DNA of 64,000 bases. Source: Rhipidocladum racemiflorum. Taxonomy: Eukaryota; Streptophyta; Magnoliopsida; Poales; Poaceae. Where the stretch lies: NCBI GenBank assembly GCA_036346355.1, contig CM070581.1, forward strand, positions 24,455,097 through 24,519,096. Direction: 5' to 3'. The number at the start of each line of letters is the position of its first letter. Positions within the stretch are counted from its first letter, which is position 1. The notes under the pieces were generated by a model. It had not been told where the DNA came from and made no database searches. It saw nothing but the letters and a program-made list of their open reading frames with translations. The translations under genes were made by a program, and so were the position numbers. This document shows, piece after piece, positions 1 through 12,400 of this stretch.

Positions 1-151
1 CAGGTCCTGCTCGTGTCTCGACCTTCAATCCCCTTGCTCAGGATCGAGCAGGCCTCGACCTCGTCGTTTGACAAGAACCTCGGGGCTGAGCATAGACCTC
101 CAGGTCGCTGACCATGCCGTTGACCAGACAGAGGATTCCAGTCCCCGACAT
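1..151 (-). repeat. 3' LTR of Tat1, partial (cut by window start)
   Basis: The 151 bases align with the end of the LTR at 31353-31975 (same CAGGTCCTG start region, same TTCCAGTCCCCGACA end). A stretch of about 20 bases near position 108, present in the other LTR as the region after 31912, is missing here. Read on the minus strand it begins TGTCGGGGAC, which fits the TG...CA LTR rule. Confidence 0.88.
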
Positions 152-170
152 CTAGCCCCCGAGGCTCAAG
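152..170 (-). other. Polypurine tract of Tat1
   Basis: On the minus strand the bases just upstream of the 3' LTR read GAGCCTCGGGGGCTAGA. A G-rich run directly against the LTR start is where plus-strand DNA priming occurs in LTR retrotransposons. The tract contains pyrimidines and is a weak example. Confidence 0.55.
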
Positions 171-567
171 TCTCTCCCTGTTGCCGAAGGGGACCTTGAG
201 CCTGAATGTCCTTGGAGGGAGCGCTCCTTATGTCGAAATCTTACTGGCTTTGCGTCAAGTGTTCCAAAACTCGATCAAGATCTCCCAGGCCTCGTTTGCC
301 AGACCTGAGCGATGGGGAGACGGTTCAGACGCTCCCGCACCGTTGCCACTTCCCCTCCGGCACAACTTCCCAGGCGTCCCGTCGCACCTTTCGAGGCGCA
401 ATAACTCCCGGTTGTCAGGACCCGGGTCCCTATGAATGTTGGGCTCCTTCGTCTCCCGAGGAACATGCCTCCAAACCTTCTGCGATTCCAAATCCCCCGG
501 TGAAACTGCTCCTCTTCCCGCCCAGGAACTCCCTTTCTTCTCCAGCCCAAAACCTCGTGAGTTTCCA
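171..567 (+). other. Spacer / possible 5' leader of the Tat1 opposite-strand gene
   Basis: This is GC-rich sequence between the 3' LTR and the first plausible ATG of the plus-strand gene at 568. Open frames exist on both strands but none resembles a known family, so I read it as leader or promoter. No clear TATA box was found. Confidence 0.4.
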
Positions 568-1047
568 TGGCCAAGTTTGCGAAGAGCACGCTGACCGTGG
601 CGAGGATGAAGGAGCTCGAGGAGTCGGGGCTCCTGGACCCGATGTCTTGGCGGCTGCCTGGAGCGGAGACCAAGCCGTAGCCCCAAGAAGACGAGCTCGT
701 CAGCACCGAGAAATACATGCTCTTCGGCCTACGGATGCCGGAGCGACTTCCTTGGCTCGGTTCTCGCCCAATGCGAGATCGAGCTCATCAACCTGGTGCC
801 CAACTCTGTCCTCCCCCTTTCCATCTTCTCTCACCTGTGCGAGGGGTTCCTGGGAATCGTCCCCTCCCCCTCGCTCTTCTTTCACTACTTCTCCCTATTC
901 TGCACCGGGAAGGACCCCGTAGTCAGGTGCCTTTACTTCCAGCTATGGCCAGGGCTTCATTGGTCCTTCCAGTTGTTCTGACCTCGCGACTCCCTAGGTC
1001 CTTGGTCTGAGAGGTGGTTCTACCTGAGGAGGGGAGAGGATGGTGCC
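568..1047 (+). pseudogene. Opposite-strand gene of Tat1, N-terminal part (putative gypsy-type transposon domain)
   Basis: This plus-strand coding region is antisense to the gag-pol of Tat1. It starts at ATG 568 (MAKFAKSTLTVARMKELEES). The later part, in another frame near 796-980, reads PNSVLPLSIFSHLCEGFLGI and matches the style of the Pfam 'putative gypsy type transposon' (Transposase_28) domain common in grass retroelement annotations. Its function is unknown; it is not an enzyme by sequence. An in-frame TAG near 678 and a frameshift near 770 break it. A chromovirus inserted after 1047, and coding sequence resumes at 21387. Family naming comes from memory of domain style, not a search. Confidence 0.65.
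1043..1047. repeat. TSD GTGCC, left copy (chromovirus tandem)
   Basis: GTGCC directly precedes TGTAACACCCC at 1048 and recurs at 21382-21386 after the element end. Five-base duplication is the norm for Ty3/gypsy integrases. Confidence 0.92.
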
Positions 1048-4000
1048 TGTAACACCCCAAAATTTTGCTTTTCTTAAATTCATGTGTGATTTGGCACTTT
1101 GGTGAATTTTTGGAATTTTCTGGAATTTATTTGGATTTATTTGGAATTTATTTGAATTTATTCCATTTTGAAATAATTAAAGAATTTAAATTTGCAAATA
1201 AATTTTTGTTGGAAATATTTTATTTGAGTCCAAAATGATCCAAAAGATTTTCCGTAATTTTTTGGAATTTTTCTCAGTCATTTGCTATTTTTAATGAATT
1301 AAATGAATTCACGGGAATTATTTTAAATATTAAATCATTGGAAAATCCAACTCGGGTCAAGTATCTTGTTCATCCGACCGAAGTCGGACTCGAGTCCACC
1401 GAGCCGCTGACTCGACCGAACCCACTCCTAACCCCTGGATCGATCCCAACCGTTGGATCAAGATCCAACGGTGAGATCCGCCGACTCGACCGGTGCCGTG
1501 TCGGACCGGACCGATCGCGCCCGTCGCGATCGTGGCCCGTTGAGCGCGACGTGGGCGGCCACGATTTCGTCGTCTTCCGTAATCGAAGCTGGACTCCGCC
1601 GCAGCGTGGCCGCCGCGTCGATTAGGTTTCCGCCAGGTGTGCACGCGCTGCCGAGGCTATTTAAGGCGTGGGTTATCGCCTCGAGATCGTCGTTAGTGTC
1701 TTGCGCGCCTATTGCCCTAGTTTCCAACGCCCAAGCCGCCGCGCCGTCGCCTCGCGATTTCGCGAAGTTTGGGAAGTGCCGCCCGCAGGTTTCTTCGTTT
1801 CCGGCGACGTTCGTCATCCTCCGCCTTCAAGCCCGGATCCGAGAACCTTGCGTCGGCGCGCACGTGGGTGCACTCACTTGGTCGGAGACGCCCGAGCGCC
1901 GTTAGGGTGGTCGCCGTCCTCGGCACGGCGGCCAACGCCGCCGCAAGCCATCGTCGCCGCGAGCTCGGTGCACCGTTGGATCAAGATCCAACGCATCGAG
2001 GTGAACCACGTCGCCGAATGCTTGTTTCCGTTCTTGATTAGGTTTCAACCGTTAGATTTAGATCGTGCGGTTGTGGTTAGTTGCGTTATAGCGATAGGGT
2101 TAGATCTGGACCGTCCGATCTAGATCGAGCGGCCGGATCAACCGTGTAGTTTTGAACGTGAGGTCTAGATCCAATCTGGCCGTTGATTTTCAAATCAACG
2201 GCCGAGATTGTGCCACGTGTGCTCGGCCGCGCCCGCAGCGCGTGGGAGCGTGTCTCGACACGCGGGACCCAGCGGTCGGAAGGGCCGCGTGTCGGCCGCA
2301 TCACGCGTGCGTGAAACCCGGCCATTGGCGAGTGGGGCCCACATGTCGATCACGCGTGAGCCGTGGGACCGAGTCCACCGTGGACCCGAGCCGGCGTGGG
2401 TGAGCCCATAGACCGGTGGCGTCAGCCAGGCCAATCAGAGCTGCCACGTGTCCATGCTTGCGCCAATAATTAATTTCCAAAAGAAAATGATTTATTAATT
2501 CGAAATATTGATTCAAATTTAGATTCAAACTTCAAACGCTTATAACTTTTGCGTTTCAACTCCGATTTGAGCGATTCAAATTTCTAAATTTGTATAAAAT
2601 TGAGATCTACCTAAATATGAATTTTATTTAATTTTTGGACTAAAGTTTTTCTCTGTAATATTATTTAATTGATTATTTAAACTTTAAATAATCATAACTT
2701 TATGCGTTTAACTCCAAATTTGACGATTCCAGTTTCTAAAAATCCAGAAAATTATGTTCTCTCTGTTTATGGATTTTATTTGGAGTTTTGGGATCTTTTG
2801 CATAGTGTTCAGTTGTGTATTTGCTATTTGCACGCTTTACGAGTAGACGTTGAAGTGCTTAGGAAGGATTCGAGGGAGAAGTGTTGACTCGGGATCCAAC
2901 TCAAGACCAAGAGCAAGTACTTTTTGAAGGCAAGTTGTGCTTTGACCATGTTGATCCCATTTGAAAACTATTTTGATTTAAACTATTGCATGCTAGTTTA
3001 ATTAGAAAGATACTTTGTTTAAACACAGGGGTTAGATAAATACCAATTTGATATATGACACCTTGATTACTTAAGTATGTGCCATGACCTTTGTCACCCT
3101 AGTTGTGGTTTACTAGTTGGACATTATTAAATTGCCAACATGGGTTAGATCGTTGTAGTATCTTTGCTTAGACTCGCTACGTGCTCATGACATGATTTTG
3201 GACAATCAAACGCTAATATGGACTTAATGATATATTGAACCTGTTTTGGAAAAGTATCATGTGATGTTGACGGCACGTGGTGCATGGTAATCAACTGGGG
3301 TTTGATAAACAGATTTCGACTGGGGCATGTGGCAAGAGTAATCAGGTGGGCCAGTTGTGGCATTGGGAGTGATGATTTGGTTTTTCGGGTAGTCTTGCCC
3401 TGGTCACTCTAAGGACTTAACCTTGCAAGCCTTTGAACTGGGTCATACTTGCAACCACATGGTGGAATGGGACGGCCCTAGTTGACTAAGTCGCTAAGGA
3501 CTCACTTGTGGAGCCTCGGGTGTCGATTACACCTTTTGTGTGATTGTGCGGGGGGCGTATCGTGGCTGTGGCCAGTACCCATCTAACGGTGTGTTGGTCC
3601 CATACTTCGCCTTGGCTAAGGAAGGGATGGTGTAGAGCACGCATGGGAGAGGACCACCTGTGTTGTTTGAGGCTTCCGAAAGGCTTTGTTATGATCGCTC
3701 ATTCGCATACTCTTGTATGGCGATTCACGGCTGACGTGGTGAGTGGATTGTATCTTGTGGGTAAAGTGCATAACCTCTGCAGAGTGTAGAATCTATTTGA
3801 ATAGCCGAGTCCACGATCTTTGGACAATGCTCGGGAATTACACTCAAGGGGTAGACTTTACGAAAATAACTTGGTTTTGAAAAAGATGGGTTGGTTTAAC
3901 AAAGAAGATGATGGAAATATGGTTTAGGATGGGGAAAAATGTTATTTAAACTTCTTGAAAAGTTATTTATGCCTTACTTATTTCTCTGCTTTGAATCTAC

Positions 4001-4495
4001 TTATATTACTTGTCAAAAGTCACATTTCTTGCAAATATACCCTGAGCTATTCCTTTGTACTAAGCCATGCATATAGTATATTAGCTTGCATTCTGTGCAT
4101 GACTTGCTGAGTACCAAGTACTCACCCTTGCCCCAACACAATATCAGTTGAAGAGGAGATTACGCCAGCTTTGGAGGAGGAACTCCAAGAGGACCCGTCT
4201 ATTTAGGGATGCGAGCCCGATCGGTTGCCTGTGGTATACTGGATGGCGCCACGAAGTTTATTTGATTTTCCGCTGCTGCTATTTCTCTTTTAATAAGTTC
4301 TGCCTTGCAAGGCATACATTTGTAACTTGACCATAAGGTCGAGTAACCAGTTTGGTTATTTAAATGAAGTACTTTGATAATATCGATTGGTATGATTGTG
4401 ATATTTACCAATGTTAAGACTGTGTGCACTAGCGCGTTCCTGGACTAGTGCTGAATACACAGAGGGTCCGGATTTGCAAATTCGGGGTCCCGACA
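1048..4495 (+). repeat. LTR 1 of the chromovirus tandem
   Basis: It starts TGTAACACCCCAAAA and ends GGGGTCCCGACA (TG...CA), 3448 bp. Composition is zoned: AT-rich to about 1380, GC-rich and CpG-rich to about 2450, then AT-rich again. A TATA-like box sits at 1658. The small open frames inside (for example 2086-2434) are not conserved as proteins between the three LTRs. Confidence 0.93.
1658..1666 (+). promoter_or_regulatory. TATA-like box in LTR 1
   Basis: TATTTAAGG lies about 610 bp into the LTR at the edge of the GC-rich zone, a plausible U3/R border. The same box is intact in LTR 3 (18531-18539) and altered in LTR 2 (near 10088). If used, the RNA would carry a leader of more than 3 kb before the gag ATG. 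Confidence 0.5.
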
Positions 4496-4499
4496 GAGG

Positions 4500-4512
4500 T
4501 GGTATCAGAGCC
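4500..4512 (+). other. Primer binding site, internal copy 1 (initiator-tRNA-Met type)
   Basis: TGGTATCAGAGCC lies four bases after the LTR end. It matches the complement of the 3' end of plant initiator tRNA-Met, the usual primer for chromoviruses. Confidence 0.88.
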
Positions 4513-5013
4513 ATACTTGACTGTAGGCTCAACCCTAAGCTAGAATGGTCGTAGTGAGGATAAAACCTATTTTCTAAAGCTAAAAATTTGTGAAGACAAG
4601 AAATGACATCTCGACTTATCCCCTTCTCTCTTTTCTTGTCTCTTGCTGAAATTTTCCCTTACCTTGTCACAATTTAAAAATTTCGAATTCTTACGTAAAG
4701 CACTCTTGTGACAGATGGAGGTTTTCTTGATGAGTGAGCATAGGTTCTATAGTGAGACTCCTTCGCCGAGTCGCGTCATAAAATAAAGAGTCACCCTTTA
4801 GGCGTTAGACTCCAGAGTTAGTTCGATTTGGATTTGCTTTGTTTGTTGAGTGTGCAGTATGTGTTGCAAGGCCCTTAGGCATTGTAAGCAGCCATACCAA
4901 GTTACTAATAATAAAGTTGGACCTTAAGGCTACACCTTTTGCCCCGCATAAGTTCCATATCACTTGTCTATTCTCGTTTCCCTCTCATCTCTGAACCTAG
5001 AACAAATCGACAG
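4513..5013 (+). other. Leader between primer site and gag, internal copy 1
   Basis: AT-rich untranslated sequence shared almost base for base with 12946-13446. No conserved frame was found in it. Confidence 0.6.
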
Positions 5014-6160
5014 ATGGTGAACACCCGTGGAAACTTTGGAAGCAACGGGAGCGGTTCTCGCCCAGCAGAAAACCCTAATGATAGAGCACCGACCGCCACT
5101 GGATGTGCAGAATTTTGGAGCATTTCTTGCTGCTCGGACTCCGATTGATGCAAGCTATGATGCAACAAATGCAGCACGTCATCGCTCGAGGCCATCGCTA
5201 ATCAAGTTAATCAGGGACCACGCCAGAATACAAGGCTGTCAGAGTTCATGAGGACTCACCCACCCACTTTCTCTGGAAATGCCAATCCATTGGAGGCCGA
5301 TGATTGGTTAAGATCAATTGAGAGGAAGCTACATATAGCTCAATGCATAGGGAATGAGAAGGTACTTTACGCTTCTCATCAGTTGGAAGGAACAATTACC
5401 GAATGGTGGGAGAACTTCGTGCCACGCAGAGAACCCTCAAGATATCACTTGGGAAGAGTTCACAAATGCATTCCGGACAAGATCACGTGCCTGAAGGAAT
5501 TATGGACCTTAAGAAGGAGGAGTTCAGAGCATCGAAGCAAGGTAATCACCAGTGGCCGACTACGAACAAGTTCACACAGCTAGCACGCTACGCTTTTGAG
5601 GATGTAGCGACGGATAAATCCAGGCAGTCTCGTTTTATGAAGGGACTTAACTCGGGATTGCAAGTAGGGTTGATCACCCACACCTTTCCGGATTTCCAAG
5701 AGTTGGTGAATAAGGCACTTATTCTTGAGGACAAGCGCAAGGAACCGGATGAGAACAGAAGCGCAGGATGCAACAAAGCAAGGATCACGTCGAGAACGCA
5801 TAGCAGCGCTGAGAGTTGCACCAAATCAATTCTTCAGATTCCAACCACGAATGCAACGAGGACACCATCCCCAAAGACCAAGACCTACCAATCAAAACTA
5901 CTGCACCCACCGCTTAGAAACGCTACCCCAGGCAAAAGAAGGAACAGTGAGACGCCGTTACAATTGCAACGAGCCAGGACACTTTGCCAACAGTTGTCCG
6001 AAGAAGACAGCGAGGCGACCCGGATTCGCTTCAATCTAGGAACCACCCAGCTAGGGACGCCCGGCCGGGAGCCACACCCCTGCATCGTGGTGAGAGGCCG
6101 AGTCAACCATGTCACCGCAGATGCACCGCTGCGAGAATGCTACGGACGTCGTCTTGGGTA
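5014..6160 (+). pseudogene. gag: Chromovirus gag, copy 1 (frameshifted)
   Basis: Gag would form the cytoplasmic virus-like particle and bind genomic RNA. The start ATG 5014 (MVNTRGNFGSNGSGSRP) is chosen because copy 2 has the same start. The retrotransposon gag domain is visible at 5248-5580 (THPPTFSGNANPLEADDWL). A zinc knuckle lies near 5955-6005 (NCNEPGHFANSCPKK), with its first cysteine replaced by arginine as read. Several single-base indels split the frame, for example near 5085, 5400 and 5540. Most coincide with CAG or CTG positions when compared with copy 2. Confidence 0.85.
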
Positions 6161-6588
6161 AGTTACTTGTTAACTCGATACACCTGCTTGATTTTGTTTG
6201 ACTCACGGAGCTTCGCGTTCGTTTGTTTCGCAAGGCTTTGTTGCTAGAAATGACTTAAGGATTGCAAGACTTAAGTGCATGCTTTTAGTTCAAACCCACT
6301 GGTTCCGAACTCCGAGCGGAAGTAGGATGTTCCGGTGAGAATACTAATAGATGGAATAGAGTTCCTAGCAAACCTTATAATTTTGGAGACCCAGACCTTA
6401 GATGTTATATTGGGAATGGATTGGTTATCCAAGCACAAGGCCGTATTGGATTGCGGACGAAGGACTATCTCGGTTGAGAGCCCGTGTGGGAAGAAAGTGG
6501 AATTTCAAGCCATTGCAGTTAGAGATGGACAGTTGATGGTTAACAGTACCAAGGCAATCAGCATAGAGGATGTCCCGAGTAGTAAATG
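6161..6588 (+). pseudogene. pol: Chromovirus aspartic protease, copy 1 (active site disrupted)
   Basis: This domain would cut the Gag-Pol polyprotein. The downstream half (6335-6588) is open and reads LDVILGMDWLSKHKAVLDC, the flap and second conserved region of retropepsins. The active-site region near 6195-6220 should read Asp-Ser-Gly in frame. As read it is FDS followed by a one-base insertion at ACTCACGGAG (6201-6210). Copy 2 carries the identical lesion at 14643-14652. Confidence 0.8.
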
Positions 6589-7350
6589 AGTACCCGATGT
6601 TTTTCCCGAAGATCTACGGTATGCCGCCAGACGAGGACATAGAGTTTGTGATAGAGCTTGTACTGCACAGTACAGACCGATAGCAAAGAGACCCTATCGG
6701 ATGTCTACCGAGGAGTTGGTAGAAATGAAGAAACAGCTAGAGGAGTTAATGGAGAAAGGATTTATCGAGACCAAGTTAGTGCCGTGGGGAGCACCGGTTT
6801 TGTTTGTCAAGAAGAAGGGCGGGAGTTTCAGGATGTGCATTGACTACCGTGCACTCAATGAAGTCACCGTGAAGAATAAGTATCCGCTACCCAGGATTGA
6901 TGATTTGTTTGATCAGTTAAGAGGAGCCGGAGTTTTCTCCAAGATTGATCTGAGATCGGGATACCATCGATTGAAGATCCGATCGTAAGATATTCAAGAT
7001 CGCATTCTCGTCAAGATATGGACATTACGAGTTTACGATTATGTCCTTTGAAGTGACGAATCGCCGGCTTATTTCATGAATATGATGAATAAGGTGTTCA
7101 TGGAATATTTGGACAAGTTTGTCGTCGTGTTCATAGACGATATCCTAATCTACTCCAAGGCAGGAGGGCGAACATGCCGAACACTTAAGGCGAGTTTTGG
7201 AAAAGCCGAGGAACAACAACTTTTCGCCAAGTTCAGCAAGTGTGATTTACGGAAGGACAAGGTGGAGTTTCTTGGACATGTAATGACCGCAGAAGGAGTC
7301 GCCGTAGATCCAAGCAAAGTAGAAGCTGTGTTACATTGGGAGCAAAGAAG
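6589..7350 (+). pseudogene. pol: Chromovirus reverse transcriptase, copy 1
   Basis: RT copies the element RNA into DNA within the particle. Conserved blocks are readable in two frames: MCIDYRALNEVTVKNKYPLP and DLRSGYHRLKI (6701-6988), then the catalytic box VFIDDILIYSK (7128-7160, the F-I-D-D form of YxDD), then EFLGHVMTAEGVAVDPSK. An in-frame stop near 6588 and frameshifts near 6985-7075 break it. The frame changes lie at sites that differ from copy 2. Confidence 0.88.
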
Positions 7351-7925
7351 GCGTGACCCGGTCGGAGTTTCCTTGGAATGGCGAGGATACTACCGCCGTT
7401 TCATTGAAGGCTTTTCGACAATTGCGAGGCCTCTTACGCAATTCTTTGAAGAAGGAAAAGAAGTTTGTATGGGCCTTGGAATGTGAGAAAGGATTTGAGG
7501 AGCTGAAGAAGCGATTGACATCGGCGCACGATGTTAGTTCTACGGACGTTGCTCAAAGCTTTGATATTTTGGCGCATCGCGCCAAGGACTTGGATGTGTC
7601 TTGTCACGAGAATGGAAAGGTAAGTCGCTTATGCATCAAGGCGATTGAGGCCGCATGAGGAAAATTATCCGACACATGACACAGAGTTAGCTGCCGTAGT
7701 ACATGCCTTGAAGATATGGCGCCACTATCTGATTGGAAACAGATGTGAAGTGTATACGGATCATAAGAGCCTTAAGTACATATTCACCCAGTCGGATCTG
7801 AATATGAGGCAAAGGAGATGGCTAGAGTTAATCAAGGACTACAATGTTGGAATCCATTACCATCCCGGGAAGGCCAACGTAGTTGCCGATGCTCTGAGTC
7901 GGAAGAGCCATACCGCGAGTATGTT
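7351..7925 (+). pseudogene. pol: Chromovirus RT connection and RNase H, copy 1
   Basis: It carries the RNase H of Ty3/gypsy type that removes RNA from the RNA:DNA hybrid. Readable parts are YYRRFIEGFSTIARPLTQ (RT thumb/connection), YPTHDTELAAVVHALKIWRH, EVYTDHKSLKYIFTQ and VVADALSRK (to 7905). The YTDHKSL block holds the conserved Asp. Frameshifts near 7350, 7480 and 7650 interrupt it. Confidence 0.85.
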
Positions 7926-9261
7926 GCTAGCCGTAAGTCAGGATGAGTTATGTGAGGAGTTTCAGAAAATGAAGATTGAGGTTGTACCTAGCGGATTCTT
8001 GGCCGCCTTGGAAGTAAAGCCTACCTTAGAGGATCAGATCCGAGAAGGACAGAAGGATGATGACAAGATCCGCAGGATTAAGTCCATCAAGGAGGAAGGC
8101 AAGGCAGAGGACTTCAAGATGGATGAGCAAGGCACGTTGTGGATGAAGGATCGCATTTGCGTGCCTAACAGAAAGAATTAAAGCAACTGATTTTGGAAGA
8201 AGCCCATGACTCCAAGTACTCAATTCACCTCGAAGCGCCAAGATGTATCGAGATCTCAAGGAGAGATTACAGTGGCGAGTATGAAGCGTGAAGTTGCCGA
8301 GCATGTTGCATTGTGCGGCGTATGCGAGAGAGTCAAGGCAATGCATCGAAACCGCCAGGATTGCTACAAATTACCGAAAATACCTCGAGTGGAAGTGGGA
8401 GGAAATCGGAATGGATTTCATTACCGGTTTGTCAAGACTCAAGGAGGTTATGACTCCATATGGGTTATAGTGGATCGCTTGACTAAAGTAGCCCATTTTA
8501 TCCCGTAAAGACCACTTACTCGGGAGATAAGTTAGCGAGTTGTACATGATCGAGGATTGTTTGTTTGCACGGAGTGCCAAGGAGGATTGTATCGGACGAG
8601 AGGTACCCAATTTACCTCAAGGTTACGGAATAAGTTGCATGAAGCCATGGGGACCCGTTTGAACTTCAAGATGACTTATCATCCACAGACGGATGGGCGG
8701 ACTCAAAGAGTCAACCGGATTCTGGAAGATATGTTAAGAGCTTGTGCATTGGCTTATGCTACCTCTTGGGATAAGAGTTTGCCGTATCTTGAGTTCGATT
8801 ACAACAATAGTTATCGAGGCTAGTTCTGAGATGTCACCTTTTGAGGCCTTTGTATGGTCGACCATGTCGGACACCATTGAATTGGAATGAGACCGTGGCG
8901 CCCGTGTCTTTGGGCCTGATATTCTTCAAGAGGTCAAGAAGCGGTCGCCATAATTAGGGAAAGGTTGAAGATAGCCCAATCTCGGCCAGAAGAGTTATGC
9001 CGACAATCGTCGCCGAGATTTGAGTTTTGAACCGAAGACTTTGTATACCTCAGAGTTACGCCTCTCGGGAGTTAAGAGGTTCCATGCCAAAGGGAAACTT
9101 GCACCCTGTTATGTTGGACCATTTAAGATTTTGAGCCGCAGAGGCGGTTGCTTATCACCGGAGTTGCCACGATCGTTGGCGGGAGTACATGATGTATTCC
9201 ATGTGTCCCGATTAAAGAAGTGTCTCCGAGTTCACGAGGAGCAGACACCTGCGATCAATTG
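7926..9261 (+). pseudogene. pol: Chromovirus integrase, copy 1
   Basis: Integrase would insert the cDNA and make the 5 bp TSD. The linker after RNase H is open to 8181. The zinc-binding region (ALCGVCERVKAMH, 8310-8350) and core blocks (YDSIWVIVDRLTKVAHFIP ending 8508; GTQFTSRLRNKLHEAMGTR; YHPQTDG) are present but split over at least four frames. The C-terminal part 9020-9262 contains KLAPCYVGPFKILSRRGG and DVFHVSRLKKCL. At 9150-9165 an expected Gln-Leu pair is altered identically in both copies. Confidence 0.82.
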
Positions 9262-9450
9262 AGTTGCAAGAGGATTTGACCTATAAGGAGCATCCCGTGA
9301 GGATTCTAGACACAATGGATCGAGAAACTAGAAACAAGTCAACCCGTTTAGTAGAGTTCGATTGGAGCAACCATGAAGAAAGCGAAGCGACTTGGGAGTG
9401 AAGAGGATTTGAAGAAAGAGTTTCCAAACCTATTCTTTAGTGAGCCCTGA
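9262..9450 (+). pseudogene. pol: Chromodomain at the integrase C-terminus, copy 1
   Basis: Chromodomains tether chromovirus integrases to methylated histone H3 in heterochromatin. Frame pieces match the intact copy at 17697-17885: HPVRILDTMDRETRNKSTR then SNHEESEATWE. It has one frameshift near 9350 and a stop near 9400. The natural stop is TGA 9448-9450. Confidence 0.82.
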
Positions 9451-9470
9451 ATCTCTGGGACGAGATTCTA

Positions 9471-9482
9471 TTAAGGGAGGTT
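9471..9482 (+). other. Polypurine tract, internal copy 1
   Basis: TTAAGGGAGGTT abuts the TGTAACACC start of LTR 2. It is shorter in G than the tract of copy 2 (17908-17921). Confidence 0.75.
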
Positions 9483-12400
9483 TGTAACACCCCAAAATTT
9501 TGCTTTTCTTAAATTCATGTGTGATTTGGCACTTTGGTGAATTTTGGAATTTTCTGGAATTTATTTGGATTTATTTGGAATTTATTTGAATTTATTCCAT
9601 TTTGAAATAATTAAAGAATTTAAATTTGCAAATAAATTTTTGTTGAAATATTTTATTTGAGTCCAAAATGATCCAAAAGATTTTCGAATTTTTACGGAAT
9701 TTTTCTCAGTCATTTGCTATTTTTAATGAATTAAATGAATTATCGGGAATTATTTTAAATATTAAATCGCTGGAAAATCCAACTCGGGTCAAATCTTGTT
9801 CATCCGACCGAAGTCGGACTCGAGTCCGACCGAGCGATTGACTCGACCGAACCCACTCCTAACCTGATCGATCCCAACCGTTGGATCAAGATCCAACGGC
9901 CGAGATCCGCCTCGACCGATCGAAAGCCGCGGTCCGACGGACCCGATCGCGCCGTCGCGATCGTGGCCGTTGAGCGCGACACGTGGGACGGCCACGATTC
10001 GTCGTCTTCCGTAATCGAAGTGGACTCCGCCGCCGCGTAGCCGCCGCGTCCGCTTCGGTTTCCGCCGTGTGCGCGCCTGCCGAGGCGAGTTAAGGCGGGG
10101 GTTATCGCCGAGGATAAATCGTTCGTGTCTTGGCGCCTATTGCCCTAGTTTCCAACGCCCAAGCCGCCGCCGTCGCCTCGCGATTTCTCGCCGAAGTTTG
10201 GGAAGTGCCGCCACGGGTTTTCTTCGTTTCCGGCGACGTTCGTCATCCTCCGCCGCCTTCAAGCCCGGATCTGAGAACCTTGCGTCGAGGCGCACCTGTG
10301 GGGTGCACTCACTTGGTCGGAGACGCCCCGAAGCGCCGTTAGGGTGGTCGCCGTCCTCAGCGCCGGCAGCCGCAACGCCGCCGCAAGCCATCGTCGCCGC
10401 GAGCTCGGTGCACCGTTGGATCAAGATCCAACGCACGCGAGGTGAACCACGCCGCCTGCTATCGCTTTCCGTTCTTGATTAGGTTTCAACCGTTAGATTT
10501 AGATAAATGCGGTTGTGGTTAGTTGCGTTGTAGCGATAGGGTTAGATCTGGACCGTCCGATCTAGATCGAACGGCCCGGATCAACCGTGTAGTTTTGAAC
10601 GTGAGGTCTAGATCCAATCTGGACCGTTGATTTTCAAATCAACGGCCGAGATTGTGCCACGTGTGCTCACCGCCGCCCAGCGGCGTGGGGAGCGTGTCTC
10701 GACACGGGACCCGCGGTCGAGGGCCCACGTGTCGGCGCGATCACGCTGCGTCGCGTGAAACCCAGCTGGCGGTGGGGCCCACATGTCGATCCACGTGGTA
10801 GCCGTGGACCGAGTCCACCGTGGACCCGAGCCGAGCGTGGATCGAGCCCATAGACCGGTGGCGTCAGCAGGCCAATCAGGAGCTGCCACGTGTCCATGCC
10901 GACGCAATAATTAATTTCCGAAAAGAAAATGATTTATTAATTCGAAATATTGATTCAAATTTAGATTCAAACTTCAAACGCTTATAACTTTTGCGTTTCA
11001 ACTCCGATTTGAGCGATTCAAATTTCTAAATTTGTATAAAATTGAGATCTACCTAAATATGAATTTTATTTAATTTTTGGACTAAAGTTTTTCTCTGTAA
11101 TATTATTTAATTGATTATTTAAACTTTAAATAATCATAACTTTTGCGTTTTAACTCCAAATTTGACGATTCCAGTTTCTAAAAATCCAGAAAATTATGTT
11201 CTCTCTGTTTATGGATTTTATTTGGAGTTTTGGGATCTTTTTGCATAGTGTTCAGTTGTGTATTTGCTATTTGCACGCTTTACGAGTAGACGTTGAAGTG
11301 CCGGAAGGATTCGAGGGAGAAGTGTTGACTCAGGATCCAACTCAAGACCAAGAGCAAGTACTTTTTGAAGGCAAGTTGTGCTTTGACCATGTTGATCCCA
11401 TTTCGAAAACTATTTTGATTTAAACTATTGCATGCTAGTTTAATTAGAAAGATACTTTGTTTAAACACGGGGTTAGATAAATACCAATTTGATATATGAC
11501 ACCTTGATTACTTAAGTATGTGCCATGACCTTTGTCACCCTAGTTGTGGTTTACTAGTTGGACATTATTAAATTGCCAACATGGGTTAGATCGTTGTAGT
11601 ATCTTTGCTTAGACACCTTTCGTGCTCATGACATGATTTTGGACAATCAAACGCTAATATGGACTTAATGATATATTGAACCTGTTTTGGAAAAGTATCA
11701 TGTGATGTTGACGACGTGGTGCATGGTAATCAAGCGGGGTTTGATAAGCAGATTTATTTGGGGCATGTGGCAAGAGTAATCAGGTGGGCCGGTGTGGCAT
11801 TGGGAGTGATGATTTGGTTTTGGGTAGTCTTGCCCTGGTCACTCTAAGGACTTAACCTTGCAAGCCTTTGAACTGGGTCATACTTGCAACCACATGGCTG
11901 GAATGGGACGGCCCTAGTTGACTAAGTCGCTAAGGACTCACTTGTGGAGCCTCAGGGTGTCAGTTACACCTTTTGTGTGATTGTACGGGGGGCGTATCGT
12001 GGGCGTGGCCAGGTACCCATCTAACGGTGTGTTGGTCCCATACTTCGCCTTGGCTAAGGGAAGGGATGGTGTAGAGCACGTCTGGAGAGGACCACTGTGT
12101 TGTTTGAGGCTTCCGAAGGCTTTGTTATGATCGCTCATTCGCATCTCTTGTATGGCGATTCACGGCTGACGTGGTGAGTGGATTGTATCTTGTGGGTAAA
12201 GTGCATAACCTCTGCAGAGTGTAGAATCTATTTGAATAGCCGAGTCCACGGTACTGGACAATGCTCGGGAATTACAGTCAAGGGGTAGACTTTCTGAAAA
12301 TAACTTGGTTTTGAAAAGATGGGTTGGTTTAACAAAGAAGATGATGGAAATATGGTTTAGGATGGGGAAAAATGTTATTTAAACTTCTTGAAAAGTTATT

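Noticed and set aside
4500..4512. tRNA-Met-like sequence
   Set aside because: Only the 13-base complement of the tRNA 3' end is present; it is a primer binding site, not a tRNA gene.
10137..10436. GC-rich open frames of about 100 codons in the chromovirus LTRs (also 18579-18878)
   Set aside because: They overlap frames on the other strand in the CpG-rich LTR zone and are broken in LTR 1, so they are composition effects.
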